Below are positions 51,896 to 61,876 of a stretch of 64,000 bases of DNA, one piece after another. The DNA lies in NCBI RefSeq assembly GCF_022807975.1, contig NZ_CP094358.1:1178001-1242000 (forward strand). Direction: 5' to 3'. Under the pieces are notes generated by a model. It saw only the letters and a list, made by a program, of their open reading frames with translations, was not told the DNA's origin and did no database searches. Source of the stretch: Abyssalbus ytuae. GTDB lineage: Bacteria; Bacteroidota; Bacteroidia; Flavobacteriales; Flavobacteriaceae. Made by a program: the position numbers and the translations under genes. Each line of letters starts with the position of its first letter. Within the stretch, counting starts at the first letter, position 1.

Positions 51896-54800
51896 GCTCC
51901 GTTTTTAATTCTTTAATTGCTCTTTCTACTTCTTCTTTATCAACTTTTTTGCCTGTTGCCAGCCATTTGGATTTTACTTTCACATGATTACTGGCTGATA
52001 ACAACAACGGTAGCATTACCAATGTTAAACCTGTAGCCACAATAATTCCATACGATATAGAGATGGCCATTGGTTTTAAAAATTGTGCCTGCCTGCTCTT
52101 TTCTAAGATAAGGGGCGCCAATCCGGCCACGGTGGTAAGTGAGGTTAGAAATATAGCCCTGAACCGGGAACGTCCTGCTTCGTATAAGGCATCATCATAC
52201 TTCATCCCTTCTTTTAAATTGTTATTAAACTTTCCGATGAGAACTAATCCGTCGTTCACCATAATTCCAATTAGAGCAATAATACCTAACCATGATAGTA
52301 CGTTGATGGGAAAACCATGTATAAAATGCCCCCAGGCTACCCCAATAACACTAAAAGGTATCAACAATAACAACAACAATGGCTGGCTATAAGACCGGAA
52401 TGTAAATGCTATTACTGCATATATTAAAAATAAAATTACCGGAAAGGTTCGCTTTGCAGATTTTTGAAGCCGGGTTGCTTCTCTGTTTTGTCCTTCATAT
52501 AAAGCTTTAACTGTAGGGTATTTTTCCTGCAATTGAGGCATAATATTATTTTTTATGTCGTCGAGAATATCAGTGTTGCTTGCTTTCAAATCGGCCAGAT
52601 CTGCATTTACCTGAATTTCTCTTAATCCGTCTAAATGGTTAACTGCTACTTCGCCCCTTATTATTTCATAATTGGCTATTTCATCAAAAGGAACCCTGCT
52701 TCCCTGAGGGGTAACAATACGCATTTGATCAAGATCATTAATAGATGTACGGTTATTTCTGTCGTACCGCACCCATACTTTTATTTCGTCCTGGCCGCGT
52801 TGGAATCTTTGAGCCTGTACTCCAAAAAAACCTCCCCGTACCTGGTTCATTACATCACGTAAACTTAAACCGAGCAAATAAGCATTTTCTTTGAGTTCTA
52901 TTTTAATTTCTTTAATTCCTGCCGGATCATTATCATTTATGTCTTTTAATAATGGATTTCTGGAGAGTATGGTTTTTAATTCTTCTTTGGCAGATTTAAG
53001 TTCTGTTATATTATTGCCCAACAGTGATACTGATATAGGGCTACCACCAAAATTACCCCCGGAACTAAAAATAAGGCTTTCCGTACCCGACACGTAGCCT
53101 ACTCTGTCTCGTAAAGTGTTTGTAATTTCAGGAGAAGAAAAATCGCGTTCTTCACCGGGCAGTAAATTAATATACAATGAAGCTCTTGAGCTTCCGGAAC
53201 CTATAGCACGGATAATATTTTCCATAACCGGCTTTTTCCCGGTTTGTTTCTGAGTATATTCTTCTCCTACCTTCCATGCTACATCCTCAATAACCTGAAT
53301 TATAGAATCTGTTATTCGTTCATTAGTACCCTGAGGCATTGTTAAAGTAACTGAAATCCTGTCGCTTGCCACTCTTGGAAAAGTGGAAGTACCTATAATT
53401 CCTCCTCCTATAGAAGAAATAGTAAGAATAAACAGTACCAGAAAAACAGAAAATGTGAAGAATTTATTTTTAAGGGTAAATTTTAAAAGAGGACTATAGG
53501 TTTTATCCCTCATAAATATCATAATCCTGTCCCCAACCTTATTAATGTCACGCATTTTGGCAAAAAACTTCTGAACAGTGTTTCTTTGCTTTATTTCTTC
53601 AGGAGTTTCTTTGTGAAGGGCTTTTGAATGTGCCAAATGCGCAGGCAATATTATTAAGGCTTCTACCAACGAAATTAATAAAGTCAACACCACTACTGTA
53701 GACACCTCTGAAAAGAATTCACCAATCCGGCTTTCTAAAAAGAAGAAGGTTGAAAAAGCCAGTACCGTGGTTAAAATAGCCGATACTATTGGTGGAATAA
53801 CTTCCAGCGTGCCATCTAAAGCAGCTTTTACAGGTGATTTTCCTTTTTCATAATGCTGGTAAATATTTTCTCCGATAACAATCCCGTCATCCACTAATAT
53901 ACCTACAACTATTATCATTCCAAACAAAGAGAGTACATTAATGGTAACATCAAAAGTGCCTGCAAAAATAAACATTCCCAAAAAGGCTATAGGCAGGCCA
54001 AATGCTACCCAAAAGGCAACACGGGTATTGAGAAAAAGAGACAAAAAGAAAACAACAAGAAGTATCCCTATCGCTGCGTTTTCAGTTAGTAATTGGGTTC
54101 TTTGATTGAGGGTTATAGATGAATCGTTAACTATGTTGAGTTTTATATTGTTATGTTTTGTGTTAAACTCTTCAATATAATTTTTAACTTTTTCGGCTGA
54201 TGAAAGTAAATCTTCGGTATTTGTATTACTAACTGTAACGTTTACTGATAAATTTCCATTGTAAAACGATGCGTTGGGTGTTTCTGAGAAACGGTCTCTC
54301 ACCTCGGCTATATCCCTTAGTCTTACTATGTTCCCATTTTCTTCTGCTCTTACAATTAAATTATCAAGTTCATCACCATAATACGACCTGTTATTTGCCC
54401 TGATCAAATATTCTTCTTCAGAAGTTTTAATATTACCCCCGGTAGTTAAAATATTAGCCCTGGAAACAGCCTGTGATACCTGATCGAACGTTAAATTATA
54501 GGCCAAAAGATCGTTTTCCCTAACTGCTATTTCAATTTCCTCTTCTGGATATCCGGAAATTTCTACCTGAGATAATCCATCCATACCACGAAGATCATTT
54601 TCTATTTCGCGGGTTATTTGCTTAAGAGTTGCTAAAGGTATATTTTCTCCACTGGCAGAAAAACTGAGGGTTTCCCTAATATTTTTTTGTTCGGCAACTA
54701 CTATGGGTTCCATACCAGAAGGAAATGAGGGGACCCTGTCTACAGCATTTTTAACTTCCTGGAGAATAATGTCGATATTTTCGCCATATTCTATTTCTAC

Positions 54801-55079
54801 ATTTATTGTACCGGAATTTTCACGGGATACCGAGGTCACCCTGTCTATCCCTTCCAGGCCTTTGAGATTATCTTCTATTTTTAAAATCACCCCTTCTTCA
54901 ATTTCAAGTGGTGATGCTCCCGGATAAGTTACATTTATACTAATGTTCCTGGACTCAACCAAAGGAAAGAAAGAAGACTTTAAAGAAAGCAGGCCGATTA
55001 ATCCAAATATGAGAAATGCAATAATGAATACATTCACCGCAACTTCATATTTAATAAAGTAAGAAATTATTTTTTTCAT
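51885..55079 (-). CDS. RND family efflux pump inner-membrane transporter
   Basis: 1064 residues, twelve membrane helices with two large periplasmic loops, as in AcrB/MdtB. Recognisable segments are the first helix (VFIIAFLIFGLIGLL), FGMIIVVGILVDDGIVIGENIYQHYEKG in helix 4 and WLGIIALIGIMVNDGLVLIGKFN near the C-terminus. The Asp pair (VDDG) fits proton coupling. Substrate unknown; multidrug or toxic compounds are usual. Middle gene of adaptor-pump-TolC. Confidence 0.95.
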   Translation of the reverse strand: MKKIISYFIKYEVAVNVFIIAFLIFGLIGLLSLKSSFFPLVESRNISINVTYPGASPLEIEEGVILKIEDNLKGLEGIDRVTSVSRENSGTINVEIEYGENIDIILQEVKNAVDRVPSFPSGMEPIVVAEQKNIRETLSFSASGENIPLATLKQITREIENDLRGMDGLSQVEISGYPEEEIEIAVRENDLLAYNLTFDQVSQAVSRANILTTGGNIKTSEEEYLIRANNRSYYGDELDNLIVRAEENGNIVRLRDIAEVRDRFSETPNASFYNGNLSVNVTVSNTNTEDLLSSAEKVKNYIEEFNTKHNNIKLNIVNDSSITLNQRTQLLTENAAIGILLVVFFLSLFLNTRVAFWVAFGLPIAFLGMFIFAGTFDVTINVLSLFGMIIVVGILVDDGIVIGENIYQHYEKGKSPVKAALDGTLEVIPPIVSAILTTVLAFSTFFFLESRIGEFFSEVSTVVVLTLLISLVEALIILPAHLAHSKALHKETPEEIKQRNTVQKFFAKMRDINKVGDRIMIFMRDKTYSPLLKFTLKNKFFTFSVFLVLFILTISSIGGGIIGTSTFPRVASDRISVTLTMPQGTNERITDSIIQVIEDVAWKVGEEYTQKQTGKKPVMENIIRAIGSGSSRASLYINLLPGEERDFSSPEITNTLRDRVGYVSGTESLIFSSGGNFGGSPISVSLLGNNITELKSAKEELKTILSRNPLLKDINDNDPAGIKEIKIELKENAYLLGLSLRDVMNQVRGGFFGVQAQRFQRGQDEIKVWVRYDRNNRTSINDLDQMRIVTPQGSRVPFDEIANYEIIRGEVAVNHLDGLREIQVNADLADLKASNTDILDDIKNNIMPQLQEKYPTVKALYEGQNREATRLQKSAKRTFPVILFLIYAVIAFTFRSYSQPLLLLLLIPFSVIGVAWGHFIHGFPINVLSWLGIIALIGIMVNDGLVLIGKFNNNLKEGMKYDDALYEAGRSRFRAIFLTSLTTVAGLAPLILEKSRQAQFLKPMAISISYGIIVATGLTLVMLPLLLSASNHVKVKSKWLATGKKVDKEEVERAIKELKTEHEI

Positions 55080-55088
55080 GGATGAGTC

Positions 55089-56216
55089 CTAGTTATTAGC
55101 AGTTCTATTTTCATTATATATTTTCACTAACATTCCGGCATACGACCCCGGTACCGGACGGGATAAAATAACCGTACCATTGGGAATGCCTTTTACCACT
55201 GCTGTATTGTCGGAGAAAAAAACAGGTTTAACAGGAATTATATCCAAAATACTGTCTTTAACCACAAAGATCTCATTATTATCCAGTAATAACTTTCGGG
55301 ATATTTCAAATGATTCCGGTTCATTTCTTGCTTTTAGGAATGCTTCAAGGTAAGTTCCTTCCTTTAAGTCGTCTGATTTTACTTCAATAAAAGCACTCAC
55401 GGTTTGGGTTTGTTGATTTACACTTCCGTTAATCCGTATTATTTTACCTTTCCAGACTTGGGTATTATCAAGGTTTTTTAATTCTACTTCTTCTCCTACT
55501 TTTAAAAAAGTTCCGTAAGATTTGTTAACCGTAACTTCCATTTCATATACAGACGGATCAATAAATTCGCCTAATTTCTGCCCGTTTCGGATTAATGTCC
55601 CTTCGGTAACCAAAGCCTCTGTAAGAACACCGGAAAAAGGTGCGGAAAGTGTATATTTGGATAAACGTTGCTCTAGATTTTTTACAGTATAATATGTTGA
55701 TATAATATTTCTTCCCGTGATAAAAAACCTTTCTTTTTCCGAACTCATTTCAGGAAGTTGAGGGGTCGTTTTATTTATATCAAAATTATTTAAATATGTT
55801 TGCCACTTATTGTAAATATCAGGAAAATCGAGCCTAAGGTCGGGCATTGTAGCAGCAATGAGATTATATAAATTACTTTTTTGAGATTGTACCGATGCGT
55901 AATATTCCGAAGCATCAATTCTTAACAGGGTTTGACCTTTAGAAAAATTTTGTCCGGGCTTAAAAGGTTTGCTTCCTCTTCTAAAAATACCCTGAACCTC
56001 GGAATAAAGTTCAATACGGTTTTTAGCGGTTAAATTTCCGTTTGTTTCAATAACAATAGCAACATTCCCATTGTTAACCGTATCTACAAAGACTGTCTTT
56101 ACCAGTTTAGGAATAACTACCTGCGGTTTTTTTTTACTGTCAATAATATATTTACCTAAAAAAATTGAGCCAAGAATCAAGGCTCCTCCTAAAACGGAAA
56201 GAATAACGTTTCTCAT
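55089..56216 (-). CDS. RND efflux periplasmic adaptor (membrane fusion protein)
   Basis: About 375 residues from the ATG at 56216 (MRNVILSVLGGALILG); an ATG at 56243 would add nine residues and is less like the family. One N-terminal membrane anchor, then lipoyl/barrel-sandwich (LYSEVQGIFRRGSKPFKPGQNFSKGQTLLRID), hairpin, and beta-barrel (EMEVTVNKSYGTFLKVGEEVELKN) domains. It links the pump to TolC. Gap to the pump gene is 9 bases. Confidence 0.9.
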   Translation of the reverse strand: MRNVILSVLGGALILGSIFLGKYIIDSKKKPQVVIPKLVKTVFVDTVNNGNVAIVIETNGNLTAKNRIELYSEVQGIFRRGSKPFKPGQNFSKGQTLLRIDASEYYASVQSQKSNLYNLIAATMPDLRLDFPDIYNKWQTYLNNFDINKTTPQLPEMSSEKERFFITGRNIISTYYTVKNLEQRLSKYTLSAPFSGVLTEALVTEGTLIRNGQKLGEFIDPSVYEMEVTVNKSYGTFLKVGEEVELKNLDNTQVWKGKIIRINGSVNQQTQTVSAFIEVKSDDLKEGTYLEAFLKARNEPESFEISRKLLLDNNEIFVVKDSILDIIPVKPVFFSDNTAVVKGIPNGTVILSRPVPGSYAGMLVKIYNENRTANN

Positions 56217-56430
56217 AAGTAGCAATACAGTTAGTTGCTGCAAATCTATTTAATTGTTAAAGGCAAACAGGTTAAAACTTTCTTAAAAAAGAAGTCGCTT
56301 ACCCCCTGAATTAATGTGATTATCTACTTTTTTGATTTTTATCTTCCTTGAAGAATAGCAACTCTTTTCTTTTAGCCCTTTGTAAGAGCCACCAAACTTA
56401 TAATATTAGTTCATCAATAGAATATAAACA

Positions 56431-56460
56431 AAAAAGGGACTAAGTGTGTTTAGTCCCTTT
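56431..56460 (-). terminator. Terminator of ppdK
   Basis: AAAGGGACTA / TAGTCCCTTT, a 10-bp stem with an 8-base loop, followed on the minus strand by T-rich DNA, 21 bases after the ppdK stop. Confidence 0.8.
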
Positions 56461-56480
56461 CATTTTTAAATAGTTTTAGG

Positions 56481-59213
56481 TTAATTAAGACTCTCTCTAA
56501 CGGCTGCCTGAGCTGCTGCTACACGGGCAATAGGCACCCTGTAAGGAGAACAACTCACATAATTCATTTTTTGATTATGGCAAAAAGCTACCGATTTCGG
56601 TTCGCCGCCGTGTTCGCCGCAAATACCTACTTTTAATTTCGGTTTGGTTTTTCTACCTCTTTCTATACCTATATTTACAAGTTGCCCCACACCTTCCTGA
56701 TCCAGAACTTCAAACGGATCTTCTTTTAAAATTCCTTTCTCTATATAAACAGGAAGGAATTTACCTGAATCGTCTCTTGAATATCCATAGGTAGTTTGGG
56801 TAAGATCATTTGTTCCGAAAGAGAAGAATTCGGCATGTTCTGCTATTTTATCGGCTACTAATGCAGCGCGTGGTATCTCTATCATAGTACCTACCAGAAA
56901 GTCAACCGAATCATTTCTTTCTTTAAATACCTGTTTTGCAGTATTACGTATTATTTTTTCCTGTTCGGTAAATTCGTGAACTGTACCTACCAGAGGAACC
57001 ATTATCTCTGGAGTAGTAATAATACCTTTTTCTTTAACATCTAATGCAGCTTCTATGATCGCTCTGGTTTGCATTTCGGTAATTTCAGGATATGTATTTC
57101 CTAATCTACAACCACGGTGTCCCATCATTGGATTAAATTCTTCAAGCTCTGCAATTTTAGATTTTACAGCTTCAAGTGAAATATGCATATCTTCTGCCAA
57201 CTCTTTTTGGGTTACCAATTGATGAGGTACAAATTCATGCAATGGCGGATCTAATAATCTTATAGTAACAGGAAGTCCTTCCATTGCTTCAAAAATACCT
57301 TCAAAATCACTTCTTTGCATTGGCAAAAGTTGAGACAGTGCCTGTTTTCTGGCCTTAACAGTATCAGCAAGAATCATTTCACGCATGGCTTTGATCCTGT
57401 CAACTTCAAAAAACATGTGTTCTGTACGGGTTAATCCAATACCTTGTGCTCCGAAACTTCTTGCTACTCGTGCATCTTTTGGAGTATCGGCATTAGTTCT
57501 TACCTGCATTTTTATGTATTTATCGGACAATTTCATTATATCGGCAAATTCTCCGCTTAATTCAGGCTCAATGGTGGGTACTTTACCTTCATAAACATTA
57601 CCGGTGGCTCCGTCTAATGAAATCCAGTCTCCTTCATGAAACTCCTTACCATTAGCCCTCATTATCCGTTTTTTATAATCTATTTGTATAGATCCTGCTC
57701 CGGAAACACAACATTTACCCATTCCTCTTGCAACAACTGCTGCGTGAGAAGTCATACCTCCCCTGGTTGTTAAAATACCACGGGCTATATTCATCCCTTC
57801 TAAATCTTCGGGTGAAGTTTCGATACGGGTTAATATTGAATTTTTATATTTTTTAGCCTCATCGGCAAAGAATACAATTTGACCTGTAGCTGCCCCGGGA
57901 GATGCAGGAAGCCCCTGTGCTATGACATGGGATTTTTTTAAGGATTTTGTATCGAATATAGGGTGCAATAATTCGTCTAATTTATTAGGATCAATCCGTA
58001 AAAGGGCAGTTTTATCATCAATAAGTCCTTCCTTGAGCGAATCAATTGCTATTTTAACCATTGCAGCTCCTGTACGTTTACCATTCCGGGTTTGTAATAT
58101 CCATAATTTACCTTCCTGAATGGTAAATTCAAGATCCTGCATGTCTTTAAAGTGGGTTTCAAGTTTTTTCTGATACTCATTGAGTTCATCATATAACTCA
58201 GGCATAAGTTCCTGTAAAGAAGGATATTTTTCAACCCGGTCTTCTTCACTTATTGTAGCAAGTTTTGCCCAACGTTCGGAACCTAATTTTGTAATTTGTT
58301 GAGGAGTTCTCACTCCGGCAACTACATCTTCTCCTTGTGCATTTATTAAATATTCTCCGTTAAATACATTTTCTCCTGTGGCAGCATCACGGGTAAACGC
58401 AACTCCTGTTGCAGAGCTTAAGCCCATATTACCAAATACCATTGTTTGGACATTTACTGCAGTACCCCAATCATTAGGTATTTTATTTATTAAGCGATAA
58501 TATCTGGCTCTTTCTGTATTCCAGCTGTTAAATACAGCAAAAATACCTCCCCATAATTGTTCCCATGGATCAGTTGGAAATGGTTTGCCGGTTTGTTTTA
58601 AAACTACGTTTTTAAAATCGTAAACAAGATCTTTTAAATCGGCTACAGTAAAATCTGTATCTAAGTCTATTCCCCTTTTTTCTTTCAGTGCATCAATAAT
58701 TTCTTCAAATGGATCTAAATCTTCTTTGTTATGAGGTTTCACTCCCATTACAACACTACCATACATTTGAATAAAACGTCTGTATGAATCCCAGGCAAAG
58801 CGTTCGTTATTAGTTTTTAAGGCCAGGCCGGCAACAACTTCGTCATTTAGACCAAGATTTAGTACAGTATCCATCATCCCGGGCATTGAAACCCTGGCAC
58901 CGGAACGTACTGAAAGTAATAATGGATTTTCAACATCACCAAATTTACTCTTCATCATTTGTTCTATGCCTAATACGGCACTTTCAACTTCGTCTTTAAG
59001 AAGTTCTTTTAAAGTTTTTCTTCCCAATTCGTTATATTCAGTACAAGCTTCAGTTGTTATTGTAAATCCAGGTGGTACTGGAATTCCAATACGGCTCATT
59101 TCGGCCAAATTTGCTCCTTTTCCTCCTAACAGAGGTTTCATACTGCCGTCGCCATCGGTTTTCTTCCCACCGAATTTATAGACTCGGGTCCTAACTTTCT
59201 CTAACGTTTCCAT
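56481..59213 (-). CDS. ppdK: Pyruvate, phosphate dikinase
   Basis: About 910 residues from the ATG at 59213; a TTG at 59228 adds five residues. The enzyme interconverts pyruvate, ATP and phosphate with phosphoenolpyruvate, AMP and PPi. Motifs: N-terminal nucleotide-binding KPLLGGKGANLAEM, the phospho-His loop GGMTSHAAVVARGMGKCCVSG, GAQGIGLTRTEHMFF in the PEP-binding barrel and the catalytic GICGEHGGEP near the end. Length is typical of bacterial PPDK. Monocistronic with its own terminator; a regulator gene is not adjacent. Confidence 0.96.
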   Translation of the reverse strand: METLEKVRTRVYKFGGKKTDGDGSMKPLLGGKGANLAEMSRIGIPVPPGFTITTEACTEYNELGRKTLKELLKDEVESAVLGIEQMMKSKFGDVENPLLLSVRSGARVSMPGMMDTVLNLGLNDEVVAGLALKTNNERFAWDSYRRFIQMYGSVVMGVKPHNKEDLDPFEEIIDALKEKRGIDLDTDFTVADLKDLVYDFKNVVLKQTGKPFPTDPWEQLWGGIFAVFNSWNTERARYYRLINKIPNDWGTAVNVQTMVFGNMGLSSATGVAFTRDAATGENVFNGEYLINAQGEDVVAGVRTPQQITKLGSERWAKLATISEEDRVEKYPSLQELMPELYDELNEYQKKLETHFKDMQDLEFTIQEGKLWILQTRNGKRTGAAMVKIAIDSLKEGLIDDKTALLRIDPNKLDELLHPIFDTKSLKKSHVIAQGLPASPGAATGQIVFFADEAKKYKNSILTRIETSPEDLEGMNIARGILTTRGGMTSHAAVVARGMGKCCVSGAGSIQIDYKKRIMRANGKEFHEGDWISLDGATGNVYEGKVPTIEPELSGEFADIMKLSDKYIKMQVRTNADTPKDARVARSFGAQGIGLTRTEHMFFEVDRIKAMREMILADTVKARKQALSQLLPMQRSDFEGIFEAMEGLPVTIRLLDPPLHEFVPHQLVTQKELAEDMHISLEAVKSKIAELEEFNPMMGHRGCRLGNTYPEITEMQTRAIIEAALDVKEKGIITTPEIMVPLVGTVHEFTEQEKIIRNTAKQVFKERNDSVDFLVGTMIEIPRAALVADKIAEHAEFFSFGTNDLTQTTYGYSRDDSGKFLPVYIEKGILKEDPFEVLDQEGVGQLVNIGIERGRKTKPKLKVGICGEHGGEPKSVAFCHNQKMNYVSCSPYRVPIARVAAAQAAVRESLN

Positions 59214-59393
59214 ATGTTTGTTTTTCAAATTGTTAGCTGATTTTTAAAAATACAACCTAAATTTACAGACTAGAAACGGTTGACTATATGACATATGTCA
59301 TGTATTAAAAATTTTTAAAAATGAATGTTTATTGATGGTTAAAAAGAAGAGACCGGTAAACTACCTGGAAGAAAGCCGAAGATGATTTTTTTC

Positions 59394-59426
59394 AAACCTG
59401 CCGGGTTTTAAAAACCCGGCAGGTTT
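59394..59426 (-). terminator. Terminator of the ABC-F gene
   Basis: AAACCTGCCGGGT / ACCCGGCAGGTTT, a 13-bp stem with a 7-base loop, 45 bases past the ABC-F stop. Its layout is like the hairpin at 42491-42523. Confidence 0.75.
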
Positions 59427-59470
59427 AATATTACAGGAATTTTTATAAGCACAAAAAATAAAAGGGAAAA

Positions 59471-61396
59471 CTAGTTAAGGGCATCCAATTCTTCATGTAC
59501 AAGTTCCCAATCTTTCATCAGGTTATCTAAAGTTTTCTTTTTTTGGTTGTACTTATTAAAGAAATCAGGTTGGGATGTTAGTTTTTCATAGTTAGTTGCC
59601 AGCTCTACATCTATTTTGGAAATTTCCTGTTCTAAATCGGCAATCTGAGATTCTATTTTACTCAGTTTATTGTTTAAAGATTTAAGTTTTTTCTGGTTTT
59701 CGTAAGACTGCTTATTGTTATTATCATTTTCTGGATTCTGTAGTTTTTCTTTTCCAGTTTTATCTTTCTTTTCTATTTCCCTGAAACTTTCAACTTTTCT
59801 TTCTTCGAGATAGAAATTTATATCCCCAAGATATTCTTTTATTTTTCCTGACCTGAATTCATAGACTTTATCGGTAAGACCTTGCAGAAAATCTCTATCG
59901 TGAGAAACCAGCATCAGTGTTCCTTCAAAACTTTGTAGTGCCTTTTTTAAGACGTTTTTGGATTTTATATCGAGGTGATTGGTGGGTTCATCCATAATTA
60001 AGACATTAAACGGCTGCAGTAACATTTTACATAATGCCAACCTGTTTCTTTCTCCTCCAGATAAAACCCTGACCTTTTTTTCTACATCATCACCTCTAAA
60101 TAAGAAAGATCCCAGCATATCGCGAACTTTAATACGGTTGCTATCATTTGCCGCATCGAGCATGGTATTTAAAACAGTTTTTTCACCATTAAGATACTCT
60201 GCCTGGTTTTGGGCAAAATATCCCAGTTGAACATTGTGTCCTAATTTTAAATTTCCTTTATATTCAATTTCTCCTACAATAATTTTTGCCAAAGTACTTT
60301 TTCCTTGCCCATTTTGCCCAACGAAGGCTATTTTACTATTTCTTTCTACTAATAAATTTATACTGTCAAGCACTAAATGATTACCATAAGTTTTAGATAC
60401 ATCTTCCATTTCAAGAACTACCTTTCCCGGTTGAACGGACACCGGAAACCTTACATTCATTACAGAGTTGTCTTCTTCATCCACTTCAATACGTTCTATT
60501 TTATCCAGTTTTTTAATTAGAGACTGGGCCATAGATGCCTTTGATGCTTTTGCCTTAAATTTTGAAATCAGCTTTTCAGTTTGTTGGATTTGTTTTTCCT
60601 GATTTTTTTGAGCGTTTAATTGCAGTTCACGCATTTCAGCCCTTAATTCAAGATATTTTGAATAAGGTTTATTGTAATCGTATATTTTTCCTAACGATAT
60701 TTCAATAGTGCGGTTAGTTACATTGTCTAAAAACATTTTATCGTGAGAAACAATCACTACTACCCCACTGTAATTCCTTAAAAACTCCTCCAGCCATATA
60801 ATTGATTCTATATCCAAATGGTTGGTAGGCTCATCCAGTAATAAAACATCATTATTTTGAAGCAATAGCTTTGCCAGCTCTATACGCATTCTCCAACCTC
60901 CGGAAAAGGTATCGGTCAGTTTATCAAAATCTTCTCTTTTAAAACCTAGGCCCTGAAGAACTTTTTCCGTATCGCCCTGGTAATTATACCCTCCGAGAAT
61001 TTCATATCTGTGGGTCACTTCATTTAAATCTACCATAAGCTGATGATACCCTTCACTCTCATAATCGGTTCTTGTTGCAAGGCTATGGTTTATTTCTTCC
61101 AATTGTACTTCAAGGGATTTTATTTCTTCAAATGCTTCGTACGCTTCATTTAGAACTGTCCTGCCCTGAACGAAATCTATATCCTGCTTTAAAAAACCTA
61201 TTTTAACCTCTTTATCTGCCGCTATTACTCCGGTATCTGGCATCATTTCTTTAGACAGTAATTTAAGCATGGTGGATTTACCCGCTCCGTTTTTACCTAT
61301 AAGCCCTGCTCTGTCTCCGGAATTTAATCTAAAAGACACTTCTTCAAATAAAAATTCTCCTCCAAATGATACCGACAAATTATGAATGTTAAGCAT
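59471..61396 (-). CDS. ABC-F family ATPase (ribosome-associated type)
   Basis: 641 residues, soluble, two ABC domains: Walker A GLIGKNGAGKST and FVGQNGQGKST, signatures FSGGWRMRIELAK and LSGGERNRLALC, Walker B LLLDEPTNHLD and LIMDEPTNHLD. A linker and a C-terminal coiled coil (from about residue 540) are as in Uup/YdiF-like ABC-F proteins. No membrane part, so not a transporter; it probably acts on ribosomes in translation. Confidence 0.93.
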   Translation of the reverse strand: MLNIHNLSVSFGGEFLFEEVSFRLNSGDRAGLIGKNGAGKSTMLKLLSKEMMPDTGVIAADKEVKIGFLKQDIDFVQGRTVLNEAYEAFEEIKSLEVQLEEINHSLATRTDYESEGYHQLMVDLNEVTHRYEILGGYNYQGDTEKVLQGLGFKREDFDKLTDTFSGGWRMRIELAKLLLQNNDVLLLDEPTNHLDIESIIWLEEFLRNYSGVVVIVSHDKMFLDNVTNRTIEISLGKIYDYNKPYSKYLELRAEMRELQLNAQKNQEKQIQQTEKLISKFKAKASKASMAQSLIKKLDKIERIEVDEEDNSVMNVRFPVSVQPGKVVLEMEDVSKTYGNHLVLDSINLLVERNSKIAFVGQNGQGKSTLAKIIVGEIEYKGNLKLGHNVQLGYFAQNQAEYLNGEKTVLNTMLDAANDSNRIKVRDMLGSFLFRGDDVEKKVRVLSGGERNRLALCKMLLQPFNVLIMDEPTNHLDIKSKNVLKKALQSFEGTLMLVSHDRDFLQGLTDKVYEFRSGKIKEYLGDINFYLEERKVESFREIEKKDKTGKEKLQNPENDNNNKQSYENQKKLKSLNNKLSKIESQIADLEQEISKIDVELATNYEKLTSQPDFFNKYNQKKKTLDNLMKDWELVHEELDALN

Positions 61397-61462
61397 AGAA
61401 TTGTGACAATTGTTACTAAAAACTATTTCAGTTTACCTTACTTTTGCGTAAATTTTTTGCAA

Positions 61463-61846
61463 ATGTTAAAAAAAGGAACGAAACTATATAGCATTTTTAC
61501 AGGAACTTGCCCAAAATGTCAGGAAGAGAGTATGTATGTTTATAAAAATCCATACAATCCTGCTAAAACTTTAAAAATGAATGAACGTTGTTCTCATTGC
61601 AATACAAAGTATAAAATTGAGCCTTCTTTTTTTTACGGGGCAATGTACGTTAGCTATGCGGTTGGTACAGCCTTTGCCGTGGCTGCATTTATAATTTCAT
61701 ATTTATTTATAGGAACTACCTTAAAAACTGCATTCATATCAATAGTTGCCACACTTATCTTATTTATGCCGGTTATTATGAGATTGTCCCGAAATATATG
61801 GATTAATTTCTTTTTTAAATATGATCCGGCAGCAGTAAAAAAATAA
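61463..61846 (+). CDS. DUF983 membrane protein
   Basis: 127 residues from the ATG at 61463 (MLKKGTKLYSIFTGTCPKCQEESMYVYKNP); an earlier ATG at 61382 adds sequence not like the family and overlaps the divergent ABC-F gene. Two Cys pairs (CPKC and CSHC) form a likely zinc ribbon, followed by two membrane helices. Function unknown. Confidence 0.88.
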   Translation: MLKKGTKLYSIFTGTCPKCQEESMYVYKNPYNPAKTLKMNERCSHCNTKYKIEPSFFYGAMYVSYAVGTAFAVAAFIISYLFIGTTLKTAFISIVATLILFMPVIMRLSRNIWINFFFKYDPAAVKK

Positions 61847-61876
61847 TCAAAAGAATTTTAAGCGTAAAAAGCGTTA